Source: Psilocybe azurescens
Taxonomy: Eukaryota > Basidiomycota > Agaricomycetes > Agaricales > Agrocybaceae
Length of the DNA: 64,000 nt
Reading direction: 5' to 3'
Assembly (NCBI GenBank): GCA_023853785.1
Contig: JAJIRX010000737.1
Coordinates: 160,242-224,241 of the forward strand
In this document: piece after piece, positions 1 to 13,772 of the stretch
How the letters are laid out: each line of letters begins with the position of its first letter
Numbering within the stretch: the stretch's first letter is position 1
Notes under the pieces: generated by a model
What the model saw: only the letters and a program-made list of their open reading frames with translations
The model's database searches: none
What the model was told of the DNA's origin: nothing
Position numbers and translations under genes: made by a program

Positions 1-3000
1 TCTAACTTCGTTTTAGATACTAGACGTGCCAATCACGAATGTCGATTTCCCTGCTCACCGAAATTCAACTCTATTTTCTATGGCTCTTATCATGCCTATG
101 CAATGTGCCGTAGTGGAGTATATATGCTTGTATTTTGGTAACCAATCCAGTCGGCTGTATTGTGATATTTTGGGCGCTTCAGACGTTTGTCCACCCAATC
201 TGTTCGGCGAGGTGAGAAGCAATAAAAACAATTGTCAAGTGATTCTGCGGTGCTCATTAAGCATGACATCAAGGTCGTCTTTGACGGTCGAAGATATAAA
301 AAGCACAACTTGCAGACAGGCACAATGCAAAAATCAAAAGCCATGCCCAGGAGGCACAACAATTCTGTGACATATGCTGCTGGGACAAGTTGGGGTCCCT
401 TTCCGCATATTGAAAATTCCTTTCATCTAATGAGGATCAGACGTTAGAGGATCATGATAAAGCATGGGGAGGCTTCAAATTCTCGGGACGAGTAATGGAT
501 GGTGGGCTCATCCTTCTTAAACGAGAGTCAATAAGCATCTGGTTAATTTGCTCCTTTCGTTTTATCTCAGAAATACACGGACGGAGAGCGGGGACTCTGG
601 ATCTTTGAGGATCAACTGCGATCAGACACTCTCATCCTTGGACGCTGGCGAGTTACAAGGGAATCCCAGCGCTGTCGACCAAGGCATTTTTAGCATGGGA
701 AAAGCTCGCGGGAGATAGCAGGTTGATGGCCGTCGAACTGGAGCAAAAGTGCGATTGAGGCGCATGGTATTTTCTTCCACTCAATTCCCTTTCTTTTTGG
801 CTTTTTTGGCGCCAACGTCGCTGATCACTTATTCCCCTTTCAGTGTTGTTTCTTAAATTGCAACTTGTACGGCCTTACTACAACAGCATCGGATCAGTTT
901 GACACGGAGTGAAGCGGACAAGGGAGGACCTAATTAGCATGTTCAATTCACAAGAAACAATTACGGCGGCAGTTGACTGATTCTTTCTTTTCTTCGATGT
1001 CCGCGATTAGTGTCAACCACGAGACTCTCTGTTATCGGTTGACTCGCTGCTAACCGTAGCACTAGGCAGATGATCAGAAATTAATCGACGTTGTAATATA
1101 CATTAGACCGTGGCGGAATTACTTACGAGCTAGGCGGTTAAAATATACTATCCAATAGCATCTTGAATGGCGTGCCTAAGGCTTTGACAAAAGATGGGAT
1201 TCTGTACTGTTCCTCGAATAACCTCGACACTAAACGCGACTCTGAGGGTTATCTCCGCCTTTTGGTGAGTGCAAGGCACCCTCGGCTCCGAGCGCATAGC
1301 TGGATTTTTCTTCAGATGTTTCATAGTCGTGTTGATTCGGAAAAGGCAGTCTCTGATGATATCTGGTAGGCGAATCTTCCTTTTACTTGCTTGAGGGAAT
1401 AATGTATTATGGCAGGATGCCGACAACTGCATCTTATGCCATCCTGAGACTCGAACTCAGCTGTGGAAGATTCCTTGACACCCTTTTGATCTTTCACAAA
1501 TCACAAGACGCGAGAGAATTTGGCTGACATCGAAGAGCCGTGAGGTGGAAGAAAGCGGACACGGAGAGAAAAGAAGAAATGTATTTGATGGAGTAGACTG
1601 AATGGCCAGAGAAAGGGTCTCAACGTCCGAAGCAACAGTGAGAATAGACTTTGGACTGAGGCCCATTGCTTGGAATGTAGGACTTTATGTCTCCGGTACG
1701 CTTCCAGGGCACAAACTACGGTGCTTACCCAACATTTATTCTTGAGATGCGCATAAATCGGAGCCTCATAATAGTAATGGCTATCAGCAGAGCTTCCTAG
1801 CACTGTATTGAAGGAGAGCCTTGGAATTTAGTTAGAGATAAGCTTAAAATACGTTCGGTAACTAACATCGAGAATGTATCCCCTACATGCCTGAAGCTGA
1901 AAGTCCTGGAAATATGCTCCGTCCTGTCAATGCGGAGCGCGAGCAGAAAATCAAGGGCCTTGCCTCTGAATTCCTCACGGCCACTCCATGGTCCATTTCT
2001 TCCACGACGTAGCGAGCAAATACATTCTCCGATGTAGAATGATGACGTGAGTCTAGAAGCAAAGTAGGGAAGATTTCACCAGTCAAGCAGATTTCCGTTG
2101 GAGTTTTACCCACAGGTCGCGCGAAATTTGTGAAGATAGGGAGTCGAAAGGGTGAGAGTTTAACGTTAATGTCAAAATTGATCAAAAGAGGAGACCTGAG
2201 TAGGCTTAAGGTTTGCCTGTCGGTTTGAAATTCGGAGACCTGGTATTCCGAAATTTTATCAGTTTGAATAGTTTACCCATCTCTTTAAGCACGTTCCCAA
2301 GATTTGATAACGGTTTACTTCATCTGAAATCTTGATGGCGACTGGGACTTGCAACCGCCTAACGTACCTATGTTTGGATCAAATATCAATCCTGCGTTAC
2401 AACCTTCCTTTGAGTCTTTAACGGCGTTTCACAATCTTATTAACAAAGTCGCCAAATTTTCTTCTGGTAGATAGTGCGATAACGTTAGGAGACTTTCTGC
2501 ACCTTTCAAACTTCGTCGTGATGCGCGCGAAAATGGGGTTATGCGCACAGCTAATGTTACAAGTTTCTCGCGGCCAGCACGTCGTATTGACTCCTGCCTG
2601 AAAATCCATTGCTGCGGAATGACCTGATAAAGGTCTCTGGCGGTAGAGGCAGCAATGGTGTGGCAAAGATAGTGATCAAATGATGATGGTTGGTTTCTTG
2701 AAACAGTTATTCGGCCTGAAGGTATGTAATAACGTGAATATATTTCTTCGCTGCCTTGCGAGGTGTGGTAAGTGGGAGATTTCTTTCAAAAGAATACCGC
2801 TTGCTGGCATTTCAAGAGGTTCCACACGAATGAATCACGCGTACCTGGTGAATGACGAGAAGTGAATGAAGAACAGTGGAATATTCCAAGCGCAGTCTAC
2901 CTGTTTTCTGGTCTTTCGGGCTGCGGCATCTGATCTCCGATTTTGTGCCAGTATACTAGAAACAACAATTGGCGAAATGGCGCAAGATGGTGTAGGCTGG

Positions 3001-3447
3001 ACTCGAGAATCGAGGAACCCTGTTTGTCCTATCTCCAGCATAAAATACGTCCGCTGCATAGATTTATCGTCCAGAAACGAGCCAGCATCTAGATCCCAGA
3101 AGGGTTCGGAGTGAAAATTTGAGTGATACGTTTCGTTTCTGGCAAGACTATAGGGTTTGAAAAGGATAATGGTTTGAAGCAAGCTTAAAGTGAGCATTCA
3201 AAGTTTGAACCAGACATGGTATATGACAAGTAACCTATGGTGGGATAATAATAGTGGTACATTGGTAGAAACATTGAGTGTCATGTTAAAAGCTCAGCCA
3301 CAATGATTGTATTTGGACATATTTTGACACAACGTTTACAGAACAATGATTGATGTGGGCTTTCTCTCAGCAACACCACCTTCTCGCCGTCTTTGTCGTC
3401 GCCAGCGATTAACCAGTACACTCTTTCACGAACCATAATACTCGAAG
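1..3447. other. Gene-poor stretch, no gene supported
   Basis: Only short open frames on both strands, none with a recognisable motif, convincing splice structure or biased composition. A minus-strand frame at 2835-3197 begins with a hydrophobic segment that could mimic a signal peptide, but nothing else supports it. A minus-strand frame at 1883-2185 is similarly unsupported. The segment may hold decayed repeats. Confidence 0.5.
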
Positions 3448-4489
3448 ATGCTTAAAACTATTACTATCGTCTCTGCGTTTGTTTCTGTTGCCCTCGCGCA
3501 GAATTCAGTGAGCAAATTATACCTGCAAATTCACTACCAAATTTCTCATAAATTTGCAGACAGCGTCAGCGTCCTCCTCGGCGTCCTCAGCCCCCTCGAC
3601 CGTCAATCCTTTAATTCCCTCTGGCATCAGTCCGACTTGCTTGTCGTTCTTGCAGTCCCTCAACAGTGACTCCTCTCTCACAAGTTGCCTGTCATCCCTA
3701 TCGTCGGCTACGTCTGCATTTGCCCCTGGAAGTTCCACAACCCCTTCTTCAGCAGCAGTAACGGCAGCACTTGGAAACCTGTGCACTGACTCTGTTACGA
3801 GCGCGTGCTCTGAGTCTCTCATCCGCTCGAAGATCACCTCTTTCTACACCGCCTGTACCGATGAATTGACGACCAAGCGTGTTGACGACGCAGTCAAAAT
3901 CTACGACGTTCTGTACACCATCCTACCCCTGCGAACATCTGTTTGCTCCAAGGATGACACTGGTTCGTGGTGTGTAATGGCAGATACCACGACCACCCGC
4001 GAAGTCAGCGACGAAGCCTCAGGGGACTCGTCTACCTTGAGCTTGGCCAAACTCATGGCCCTCCTTTACACAAAGAACTCCGCCCTCCAACGTCGTGCCA
4101 CTGTTTCTGCCATCGTGCCCAACATCACCACCTACCACGACACGAACCTGCCATTCATTTTCTTCAAACCCAGCCTCGACGCAACCAGGCTTTGCACGAC
4201 GTGCTCACGTAATGTTCTCACGGCTTACATCAACTTCGAGTCGAACGTTCCCTATGCCCCCGGACTTACCGCCAGCCTGCTTTTGAGCACCCAATCCGAC
4301 CTCTACACCGCCATCCAACAGAAGTGCCCAGCCAACTTCTTGAGTGGCGCCGTGCAAGCTGCTGGTGGTCTTTCAAGCGGAAGTGGAATTTTCTCTTCCG
4401 GCGCTGTCTCGACTGTCAGCTCCGAGTATTCAAGCATCCTTGCTATTGCAATGGGTGTTGCGACCCTGGGATTCTCGGTTGCGTTCTAG
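3448..4489 (+). CDS. Secreted, probably GPI-anchored DUF7729-like protein
   Basis: Two exons, 3448-3507 and 3560-4489, joined across a 52-nt GTGAGC...TTTGCAG intron in phase 0, give about 329 residues. Residues 1-18 form a signal peptide ending VALAQ. A Ser/Ala/Thr-rich stretch follows, then a domain with spaced cysteines (SPTCLSFL, LTSCLSSL, NLCTDSVTSAC, TSVCSKDD, RLCTTCSRNVLTAYI). The last 20 residues are hydrophobic and follow small residues, as in a GPI-attachment signal. The pattern matches the basidiomycete DUF7729 family of secreted proteins of unknown role, so the product is probably at the cell wall or plasma membrane. The start is the only ATG giving a signal peptide. The frame is clean and no neighbour is functionally related. 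Confidence 0.82.
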
Positions 4490-7400
4490 ATAATAGCTGA
4501 GCTATGAATTATTTAAACTTGAAGGGCCTGCCCTACAAGTCGTTGCTTACTTACACTTTCCCCTCGAGCTTACCTAGTTTCTCTTCATTACTGCTCTTTT
4601 AAAGTATATACCCCAAGGGTAGTTCGCAGGCGGTGAATCATCAGTGAAATATATTACTGATACAACGTATCTTGCATTGGTCGAAGGCTCCATCATCGGA
4701 ATTTGCTATTGGGGCTACGCCCGCTGGAAGAATCTTCATCAAGACATCTGGTACAGTTAAACCGTTCGGGTACATACTATTTTTTTAAAGTCCGTTCCCA
4801 GGTCCAATATAGTGATTTCCCCCTGACCCTCCGACCTCTTCAATACAACAAGTATTATAATTTCTCTCCCAATGCGTTCACATGGTAAAGATTGAATATA
4901 CCTAAGATTGTGTACATTTCAGAAATCAAAAAAAATCAAAGAGATCGGCCTGAATATAAGCCGAGATTCAATATCTTTGAACCACGGAATTCAGCTTTGA
5001 ATGAGAACAATAACTTTGTACCACCTCTGATTTCAAACATTGAAATTTTAGTACAGCATTCTAAAATTTCGCAAAACATTCTATATGCCTACCCAGTCAA
5101 AACTATGACAATAGAGTATACTGAGAACGAGATTGAACTTCACGCAGGACGTCATCCACCTGTGCAGTAGAAGCCTCCTGCTCCAACCTGCTCCCTGAAA
5201 CGGCATTCGAAAAGGGTCTCGTGGTGGCCTGGGGAGGTCTGGCCGCGGACTGTTTGCATTCTCGTCATTGCGAGGACGCTTTTGAGCGTTGAGGATAACT
5301 AGTGTACATCGCGAGAGCAATTTGAGCCGTGATTACCACGTGCAGTGTTATTTCCTTTTTGAACGTGAAAGATGCCAAGTTCATCTTGTACGCTGGATGC
5401 AGAGATGCAGAGCCCCAATTCGCACTCTACGAGATTATTCTGTACTCAGTCTACAGTATCCGTGCTCCACACGGTCCTAATTAGATCCGATTTCAAATAT
5501 TTCAGTTTTTCCTTGGCTACTATACAACAAGAAGGTGATAACGAGATATATTAGTATTACCAACGTAGACTGGGTTCGAGTGTATGAATTTGCATAATTT
5601 ATAGGAATTGCAATTATATTGAGTTGTTAATGACGAGGGTCCCAGGAACGCCACTAGACGTCACTCAATTAGACGTTACTCAATGTCTGACCTGGACAGG
5701 ACCAATCACGGTGTGATTTCCATTTATGTAAAGATTAAGTTCGGAGTTTTGCAACCGAACGGACTAGGATGTGAAATGCCACTTACAGTCAGTAGAATTG
5801 AGATTTCAGGTAAACACGCGAGCAAGAAGTTACGGCGGCTCATCGAAGGATATCCCGGAGTTGTTGCGTATAATTAAGGACCAGATTTAATTCTTCAAGG
5901 AATTTCTCTATACTTACGTGCAAAGCTGTACTCAAGTGATACTCTCGGGGTTGCAGACAAAGCGTTTGTTTGGATGTACCAGTTTCGATAAAGTTGAAGG
6001 GTCAGAATTTGCTCGACGTTGGCAGCAAAGCCCTCTTCGGGACTCCACAGAAGGCTCATTTGAACAAAATTATTGTTAGAAACGCACCCTCGATCGAATT
6101 TTGGGGGCCTTTCCCAAGGACTTGGGCAGGCGAGTCCAACCGGCGATTCAGTTCTTGAGACACTCCTGCATCTCAGTATCTTCAAGGGCCGTTGAGATCA
6201 ATGCGCGTTTTATTTACATCATGATGGTGCTCTACACGGGAAGAAGTAACCGAGAATACAATTCAATGTTAGATCTCACTGCTTACTTCAAATTTAATTT
6301 CAGTAACTCCTTCACTCCCCTTTCCTCGCGTCAATAGACGGCTCCACAGAACGTCAACAGCCTTGCTCGGTCTTAGCTGCGTACATTTTGATTATGATTA
6401 CCGAGAAAGACGTCTAAACAGTTTAGCTTCCTTCGATCAGTCACAAGTGGGGACGAGTAACTGCGGGCTGTTTTCTTTGATAGTACTACTTTGGAAAGAC
6501 TGAATGAGCTCCATGTGACACCCGAGCTACTGGTAATAGCAGATGCAAAGTATATGAGTTGTTCGCTTTCGTCAGACTCATACATTTCAATTACGCCTTT
6601 AGCTGCAGTCTGCAGGTAACGGTTTGAGGATCTGCGGTCTTCCCGAGATAGAATAAAGCTCACAGCCAGGCCAGGTGCCCTCTCGGGCCTCCGTTAACTT
6701 TTGAAAGCCTCATTTGTCTTGAGGTTTTAAGCACTTTGAATTTCTCACTTTACTCTCTCGGACGTACGAATAAATGAATCTAATCAGGCACTTCTTCGTG
6801 CTTCGGGCGATCCATGGGAAGCGGGAATTACATAGGCGTGTAGAAAGTCTAGACTGGGTCTCGACAATGAACCCTGAAAAAGATGCCCTGCCGTTAGAGA
6901 ACTACAGTAGATTACTCACTCTGTACACTATTCGGCACACGACTTTGGGTGGTACCATCCAATATCTCCAAAATTATGCGCAATTCTAATAAATGGCCAC
7001 TGTTCTTATCTCTTTATAAAAGAAAAATTCCGGACCCTGACAGCAGACATGTTATCAATCAATCGCAGAAGTTGTTTTTGAGCCAGCTGGCCGACAGCCA
7101 AGTTTAGGCTAGTATTGATGAGTTTCAATGGGAATTGAATATCTTGACCACGCTAATAGGATTCCTAAATAGACCGGTCACATTGCTGGAGAGCTAGATA
7201 TATGCCCGTTATATGAATAAGCCAGTTTGTTTCTCTTCTAGATCCCGAACTTAGATCTCCGGATGCCTAGCATAGGACCGGGTTGATTTGTTTGTTCACC
7301 CCTGATGTTCCCAGCTTTCACGGCTTCTTTGTTGTTGCTTGCCTTGAATTCTCAACGATGCTAATATCTGCTCCTATTATCTTCTACCATCCTCTGTTTT

Positions 7401-9677
7401 GCTGCCTCACTCAGCCCATGTCTATGTTGTCAAACACCTGCGAACTTGGATTGGCCTCTTCCTTGGCAAGGTAGACATAAGCGAGCAGTCAAAGGGATTC
7501 CTGTTTGTCTCTGTCACAGCTAAGCAAAGTTTAACGATCAGGTAGAGACTGGTAATTGGTACCTCGTGGCTGGGCGTCCTTTGCTCATTGTACTGGGACA
7601 CTTTCGGGTAAAATGAACTGGCTTGTAGAAGTTCATCTGTTTCTTCAGAAATTAACTTCCTCTACTATTGTCGCTGATGGATTTAAGGTTCGAAAAAGGT
7701 GTGGTGCTATGATGTTCTCTTCATAAAGTCACATTCAGCGATTTAGTGGTGACTTTATTCGATTTACACTGGTCATGGCTCTTCAGGCTTACATACTCTC
7801 CCTAAGTGAGAATAAACGCCTCCAGTCATGATAGGATGCCCTACAGGTACTCTGTTAGCTCCCAGAGCTGTCGCTGTCAAACTCTCGATGCTTTGTTACC
7901 AAGTCAACTAACATTATTAGAAGAGATTCTGCTTTTGGAATGTTCACGTGGCAGGAAGTTTGTGTGGCGCATTTCCAGGCGCATGCGACTCCCAGCCTTT
8001 TACAGTATTCTTCTTCCTTGGCGTAGGATTTACATTAAGATCGACATTTACACACGTAGTACACATAATGCAGGTATACTTAATGCATATGCCTCAGAGT
8101 AGTATACTGTTGGAGCATACGGTGCAGTGACCGGTCTGTCTGAGTACGTTTACAATTCGTAGAGGACCTTTTTATCCATATTACAGTCCTTAGGCTTAGG
8201 AATGAGTCCCTGCGTCAGCTCGTTTATTTTTTATAACATAGTTAATGCAAGGATTTAACCCTCTCGAATAGTGTAAGACCTTCGTAAACTGTTTGCTGCA
8301 CTCCGAATGACCCTCACGCCCTACCGCCGGGCCCAGCAGTCGTAGAGGGCTTAATTTTGAAATTAGTTTATGCTTCTTGAAATAGTTGTGACGATATTAT
8401 ACAGAATTAACCTGGAATTAGTATCAATTAGATGTTGGAAATTTGTGATTTATATTTAGATTGTCTAGGCGGCAATAGGATGTATATGCCAAAGTGGATG
8501 CAAGCCGGCGTGCGTATAATGAGATAAGATAATATGAACACCCTCACCTTGATGTTATCAGTTTATACCAACTTGGCGCAGCAAACCAATTGTCCAATGA
8601 GACGCAAAACATGAATACGTAGGAGCAGAGAAAAGGCGATATTATAATTAGAAATAATGGCTGTATCGACGTTGACATTAGGATGTATGGTACCAGTTTG
8701 TTAGTACATTAGTAGTTTAATAGACATAGTTATATCCCGAAAACAGGAGTTACGAGTGGAATGACACAGAAACGAATACAAGAGATTGGAATGGAACAGA
8801 CATGAATGTAGAACATAAATGCTTGGCATGAGGACATTGGTAGGGTCGCTCTCGACGAGCTTCTTCAAGCCGACATACAGAGAAAGTTCCAGCGAAGATT
8901 ATGGGAGTAAAAACGGGGTTCAGAAACCTGGACTGAGGTGTCTGAGCTGTTGAGGGCTCCAGTGCAAGAGACTTCATATCGCTGCCACTATGTCAGTGAG
9001 ACCTATTCCTAAGAGAACATAAGAAATAAAGAGCGTAATGAAAAAGGGACGTACCAGCTTTATTTGCGATTAGAACATTGGTCACAGCCGATGATTTTCT
9101 TTTCATCACCCACCTGAGCTGGCGACGCGCAGGCTGCAAAGCCTGGTTTGCAGTGATTGACCGTGAAATACGAATTACTACACCGGGTGCATACGACCAT
9201 CTGCTGAGTGCACATCAGATGGTAGGCAAATTTCTGTTCATAATTAGCTGCTACAATGGCCTTTAAGAAGAATATATGAAGCGCTCATAATCAAAAAAAT
9301 TACATTATGTTCTACACCAGTACCTCAGTTTGGCTGATATGTCACGGAACGCATTTTGTTACCCAGAAACTCACACACAGTAGCTGCCCCAATCAGAGTG
9401 GTCCCGAGCCATTTGAAGAAATGATAACTTTACTATCTTCGTGAGGGATACGCAACATGTACAGAACTTCGTTGACGGCGGTTATTCCAAAAAGAGCGTG
9501 AAGAGCCGCCCACCTCATTTATGAATCAAAAGAATGGGTAACTTGATTTATTGAATCTCCGAACTGACTCAGGGTCAGCATCTGTCATGCATGGACCTAT
9601 CGCAAAAAACACGAGGCATTCTATCTGTGCAACCGTAATCGGTCTATAATCCACAACAGATTCAAGTTGTCCACAAG
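4490..9677. other. Gene-poor stretch, no gene supported
   Basis: About 5.2 kb with only short open frames lacking recognisable domains. Composition is AT-rich in places (4,760-5,110). A short direct repeat of about 14 bp containing AGACGT occurs twice near 5655-5680. Minus-strand frames at 5895-6185 and 8750-8977 were considered but show no family resemblance or splice context. Confidence 0.5.
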
Positions 9678-11107
9678 ATGATCAATGTCACAAGAAACTT
9701 TGATATGACATTCAAGCCCATTCCTAGACGTTCTCACGTACTACCTCACACCGTGGCGTATCTTGGCGGAGCGAATGACGTCTTGCAGCCGACTTTTGCG
9801 CTACTGAAGGATAATGTACAGATCGTGATAGAAGGCCCGCCTCTCGACCCAGAGGCGACAACACTTCCCTCTGTATGGGACGATACCACAAAGACTGATG
9901 CTGAGTATTATAGATATCTTGCAATAATCGTGCGGCACTGGTCTTTCCCGCACCTGTATTTGTAGCGACACTGATTATGCGCCATTTAGGAGGATCTTCT
10001 TTCTACCATTGAATTTGGGGCCACAAACATGGCCTACCTTATACAAGACCCCGATGGCGAGTATAAAATCATTCATGAGCATAGAAGACTCAAGCAAGTA
10101 TCCTGCCCTGTATGGGGGCCTCTGGTATCTATGGACGATGTTCAGATCACGGTCTGGGCTGAAGGATTCGATAGGCGGCGTGGGATATGGAATGGGAAGG
10201 AAGTTGGTCAGTGGGCGAAAACCGTCTTCATGTTCAATCATGTTAAGTATTCGACATCTAGATATATTCTACGCGCTGCAAGACCATCATCGCTTTTTTT
10301 CTCAACCGTGCAATGTACGGACTTCGCCACCTTGAAGGGTCTGAATGTGATCTCACTTTCAAGTTTTATGGCCACCTATTGGACAGAGATGGGAGCATTA
10401 TCGGGTTTATTACCGAGGCCGCCTGGGGAAGAAACATAGGTCTTGAAGACGAAGAGCTGGTTGCGGAATCCCTCGAACGGCTCGCGGACGCTGGCTGCAT
10501 CTACCAATCAGTCGCGACCAATCAATTCCTCATTTCTGGAGGCAAATTGCGCCTACTTCAGTTGCACGGCATAGTACCCTATAAAGACCAAGAAAAACTT
10601 AAAAGGGATGCAGAATTTCTCCACAAATGGGCATTAGATGAGCTCCTGCAAGAGTTTAGAGACTACGGACCTTACGGTCGCTACAGATTTCTACCTCCGC
10701 GTTTGAAGGCTAATCCCTTCGATGTAAAGTATCTTCGTATGTTACCCATCCCGGAGCGCCCTCTCGGCAGGAACTTCATCTATCCAGATCCTCGCTTCCT
10801 GTTTAAGACCGGCGTCATGGACCTCACCGGATTGGAAGACGACGAAAGGCCCTTTGCCGCAAACACCAAAAGGAGGTCACGAAGGAAAGATCTTCATCTC
10901 ATATACAACAGAAAGGATAGGCGTCGCATGCCTACCGATGATGCCATTCAAGATCGTGGTCAACTTGTTGTATCCTCCAGAACACGGAATAGGAACCCTA
11001 ATCATCTTCATGATGCCACATCACACCCCTACCTACGTCGCGTAAAGGTCCTGCAAGAACTATCCAGTACGGAAGGTACAGAGAACCTCCTCGAGGGTAT
11101 TTATTAG
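9678..11107 (+). CDS. Kinase-like (probable pseudokinase) protein, mushroom family
   Basis: Three exons, about 9678-9929, 9990-10206 and 10262-11107, encode roughly 435 residues. Exon 1 has HTVAYLGGAN and IVIEGPPLDP. Exon 2 has EFGATNMAYLIQDPDGEYK, a beta-strand pair like a degenerate kinase N-lobe. Exon 3 contains LADAGCIYQSVATNQFLI then GGKLRLLQLHGI, which line up with a kinase catalytic loop and metal-binding strand but lack HRD and DFG residues. The family is common in Agaricomycetes, and a pseudokinase or atypical kinase role is inferred. The C-terminal 70 residues are basic (RRSRRKDLHL). The frame changes at a run of seven T at 10293-10299; removing one T joins the two halves. ATG 9678 opens the first conserved block. 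Confidence 0.68.
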
Positions 11108-12635
11108 GTGAAGATCATGAACGGAAACGGATTGCGGCCTCCATATTCCTCAAATGTAGTTTCAGAATTGTACATTCTGATTTCCAAATTCTTCGACTAC
11201 CATGCTATCTATGCTCCTAATGTGTCTTGATATTAGCGAGTCGCTAGCTTAATTGTTGGTGATGCCGCGCTATAGCTTAAAAAGACAGGGGTTGATCTAA
11301 TGTTGGTAGGCTAGAATCCAATCTACTCCCAAACCAATCACATTCCCCGTAGCACAACTGTGAGCAGCGCACCTTAGTATGTCACAGCCCCAGACCTACT
11401 AGGTCTTTCGGGTCATCAGCTGGGTCGGTCGTCACTACATTTGTATAACAAGTCGGGTTAAACCTATCTTATCGGACCTATACTATTCTTACACCTTCGT
11501 AGCTCATCCATTCCCTGCCGCCCCCATTAGATCTATGGAAGTCAGCCACTATTGGGATAACTTAGTACTTCACAGTCTTTATTCTCCATATGTATCGAAA
11601 CTTACATTGCCCGTGGTAGAAGTAGGCAAGGACGCATACTGCATTTACTGCATTTACTGCGACACATAATTTCTCAGCGCGCGTGTGTTAGAGAGCTATC
11701 ATCATTCTTCATGAACACTTCAAAGTTACTTAAAAGGGAGAATCGGCTCTATCGACTGCCGATACTCTGATTTCTGAGCGTAATTACCTAATATGATTAA
11801 AGGACAGGGCGGAGCAGAACAGAGTTTTAACCGAAGATTGTTTTACTTCGTGTCCCCTGTGAGTTTTATTGGCGCAGGTATGGGGAGGAATATCCAAAAT
11901 TACCTAAGTATTAAGCTGGGGACATATTACTACGACATAGAATCGTAAAGCTGCCTCGAAATATTACAGAATGATCATTATTTCCGTGGGTAATCACGGA
12001 GTCGGACATCTAGATCTGACCCTTACATATCGATCCCGAGATGTCCAAGTCTTTTAATACCTCGATGTCGAGCGTTAAGCAAATTGCTGTGTGTGTTGTG
12101 GATGCACATCACTAGAATAACTTCACAGAATTGACTTCGCAACAATGAACGTAATATAGCTTAAAGGGGGACAATCTGTCGATTAGGCGTATGTGCTGTG
12201 CAGATATGATTTGGAGGATGGTTTTAGTTCTACATATTATCCTGCATGAGACTAGGATATACGATCCCGGGGCATTTTTTGATAATAAAGTTTATGACTG
12301 TTCCTGGAGTCAACCAGGTTAAAAAACTGAGGCATTTAGGAATTCTTTAAACAGGTAAACTATCATGATTTCAGCTTCGAGGCAGAGCGCAAGTCTTGAA
12401 GCTTGATGCTTGATGCTTGAAGTAGAAACGTTGAGGCGTGGTAAAAGTTGTGATTGAATACATATGGTTTGAGATCACGGGTATATTTTCTCCGGCATTT
12501 TCCAGAACCATCCAGCTCTCCCAAGGTGCTTCAAGAAGCAATCTCTTTGGAAAGGGATTCATTATTCACCTCGTAGCTATCGTCCCGACAATCTCAGCAA
12601 CTACAACCAGTATTATATCTAACCACGTATTTATT
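11108..12635. other. Intergenic, no gene supported
   Basis: About 1.5 kb without a credible open frame. It contains small tandem repeats only: a 9-bp unit GCATTTACT repeated near 11638-11660, and a GCTTGAT-type repeat near 12400-12420 just upstream of the small secreted gene. Confidence 0.5.
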
Positions 12636-13476
12636 ATGCTTCGATCTCTTATAATCGTTGCCTTGTCTGCCTTTTTATCATTCCAAACATTCGCATCGCC
12701 TGCTTTATTGCCAATTGGGGATTCTCCGTCCATTCAGCAACGGGCGACAGATCCAACATTTCCAGACTCTCCTCCGTCTTGTCCCATTTGTGCCAAGGTA
12801 CGATTTTGACACCAGTAACATGTGCTTTGCCATATCTGCTTCATTCGCGGGAGGTTGCTTTTAGAAGTCTGCATTCATTGTAGCGGGTATCTTGTCTTCC
12901 TAGAGACCTCCCGCAAGACTCTACTCAACTGCGAATCGTAATGACATACTGACTTTGCAGTAGGGTTACTCAAGCATTCAAGGATGTGCACAGGCCGCAC
13001 CAGTTCTAGCTAACTTCTCCATGGTGCGCCTTCCATTCATATATCTTCCCGACTGTGACCTCACTTCTCAGCGCTCTCGATAGATTATCTTCAACCCAGG
13101 AGCTTTCGTTGATGTTATCAAATGCGCTTGTGCAGACACCTTCAATTCTGTGTTTCCCCAATGTGTTGACTGGTAAGATTTGCATACGCTCTTATTTTGA
13201 CTTTATTACTTACAATCATGTATCAGCTTTATCCAGACTAATCAAACCGGTGTGCTAGATACCTCCGATCTTCCCGATCTCGTGGGCTCTATACGACGAA
13301 TCTGTTCCCTAGAAAGTACGTTGCTCGGCAACGTTTCTGGGGCAGACGCCACCTTGACCGGCTCAAATGCGCCTTTATCAACAAGCACCTCCTGGGGAAC
13401 TGTGACCAAAGGGCATACTACCTATCTCAAAGCTGGTGTCTTATTCGCAGGAATGGGTATAGTTGCAGCCCTTTGA
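12636..13476 (+). CDS. Small secreted cysteine-containing protein
   Basis: Four exons, 12636-12797, 12964-13023, 13084-13172 and 13227-13476, give 186 residues in frame. Residues 1-20 form a signal peptide (MLRSLIIVALSAFLSFQTFA). The mature part has a paired-cysteine motif (SCPICAK), then GCAQAAPVL, VIKCACADTFNSVFPQCVDC and IRRICSLESTLLGNV. The last 20 residues are hydrophobic (GVLFAGMGIVAAL), compatible with a GPI signal or membrane tail. I recall this arrangement from unnamed secreted proteins of mushrooms; no function is known to me. Exons 2 and 3 use TAG acceptors just downstream of CAG sites that would create stops, so these joins were chosen by frame and by keeping the cysteine pattern. 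Confidence 0.72.
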
Positions 13477-13772
13477 CTGGATTTCTTATTATTTTCTATT
13501 TACTTTTCACTTACGAGCTTCTGAGAACACCTTCTACGATTATTGATGCTGATGACGACGTTAACGAATTAGTAATGACTTCACGTTGATTTGTTTTTAA
13601 AAAATAAACATGAACCCATTCATTTATAAACCAATTCAATGACTCGTTTGTAGTAGTTTGTACTAATGACTCACGGTGGTCAACTCTCGATGGTGACACT
13701 TTAATGATTCATCCTCCTTTGCTATCGTTGTCTCGCTCACTTTCTCACTCTTACGAGCCACACTTTCATACT

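Noticed and set aside
1430..1460. tRNA-like T-arm on the minus strand (CTGAG, TTCGAGT, CTCAG)
   Set aside because: The 7-nt loop and 5-bp stem fit a T-arm, but no matching acceptor stem, D-arm or anticodon arm could be found at the right spacing.
3517..3837. Minus-strand open frame opposite the secreted protein
   Set aside because: It is antisense to a clear two-exon gene with a signal peptide, and its composition mirrors the Ser/Ala-rich coding strand.
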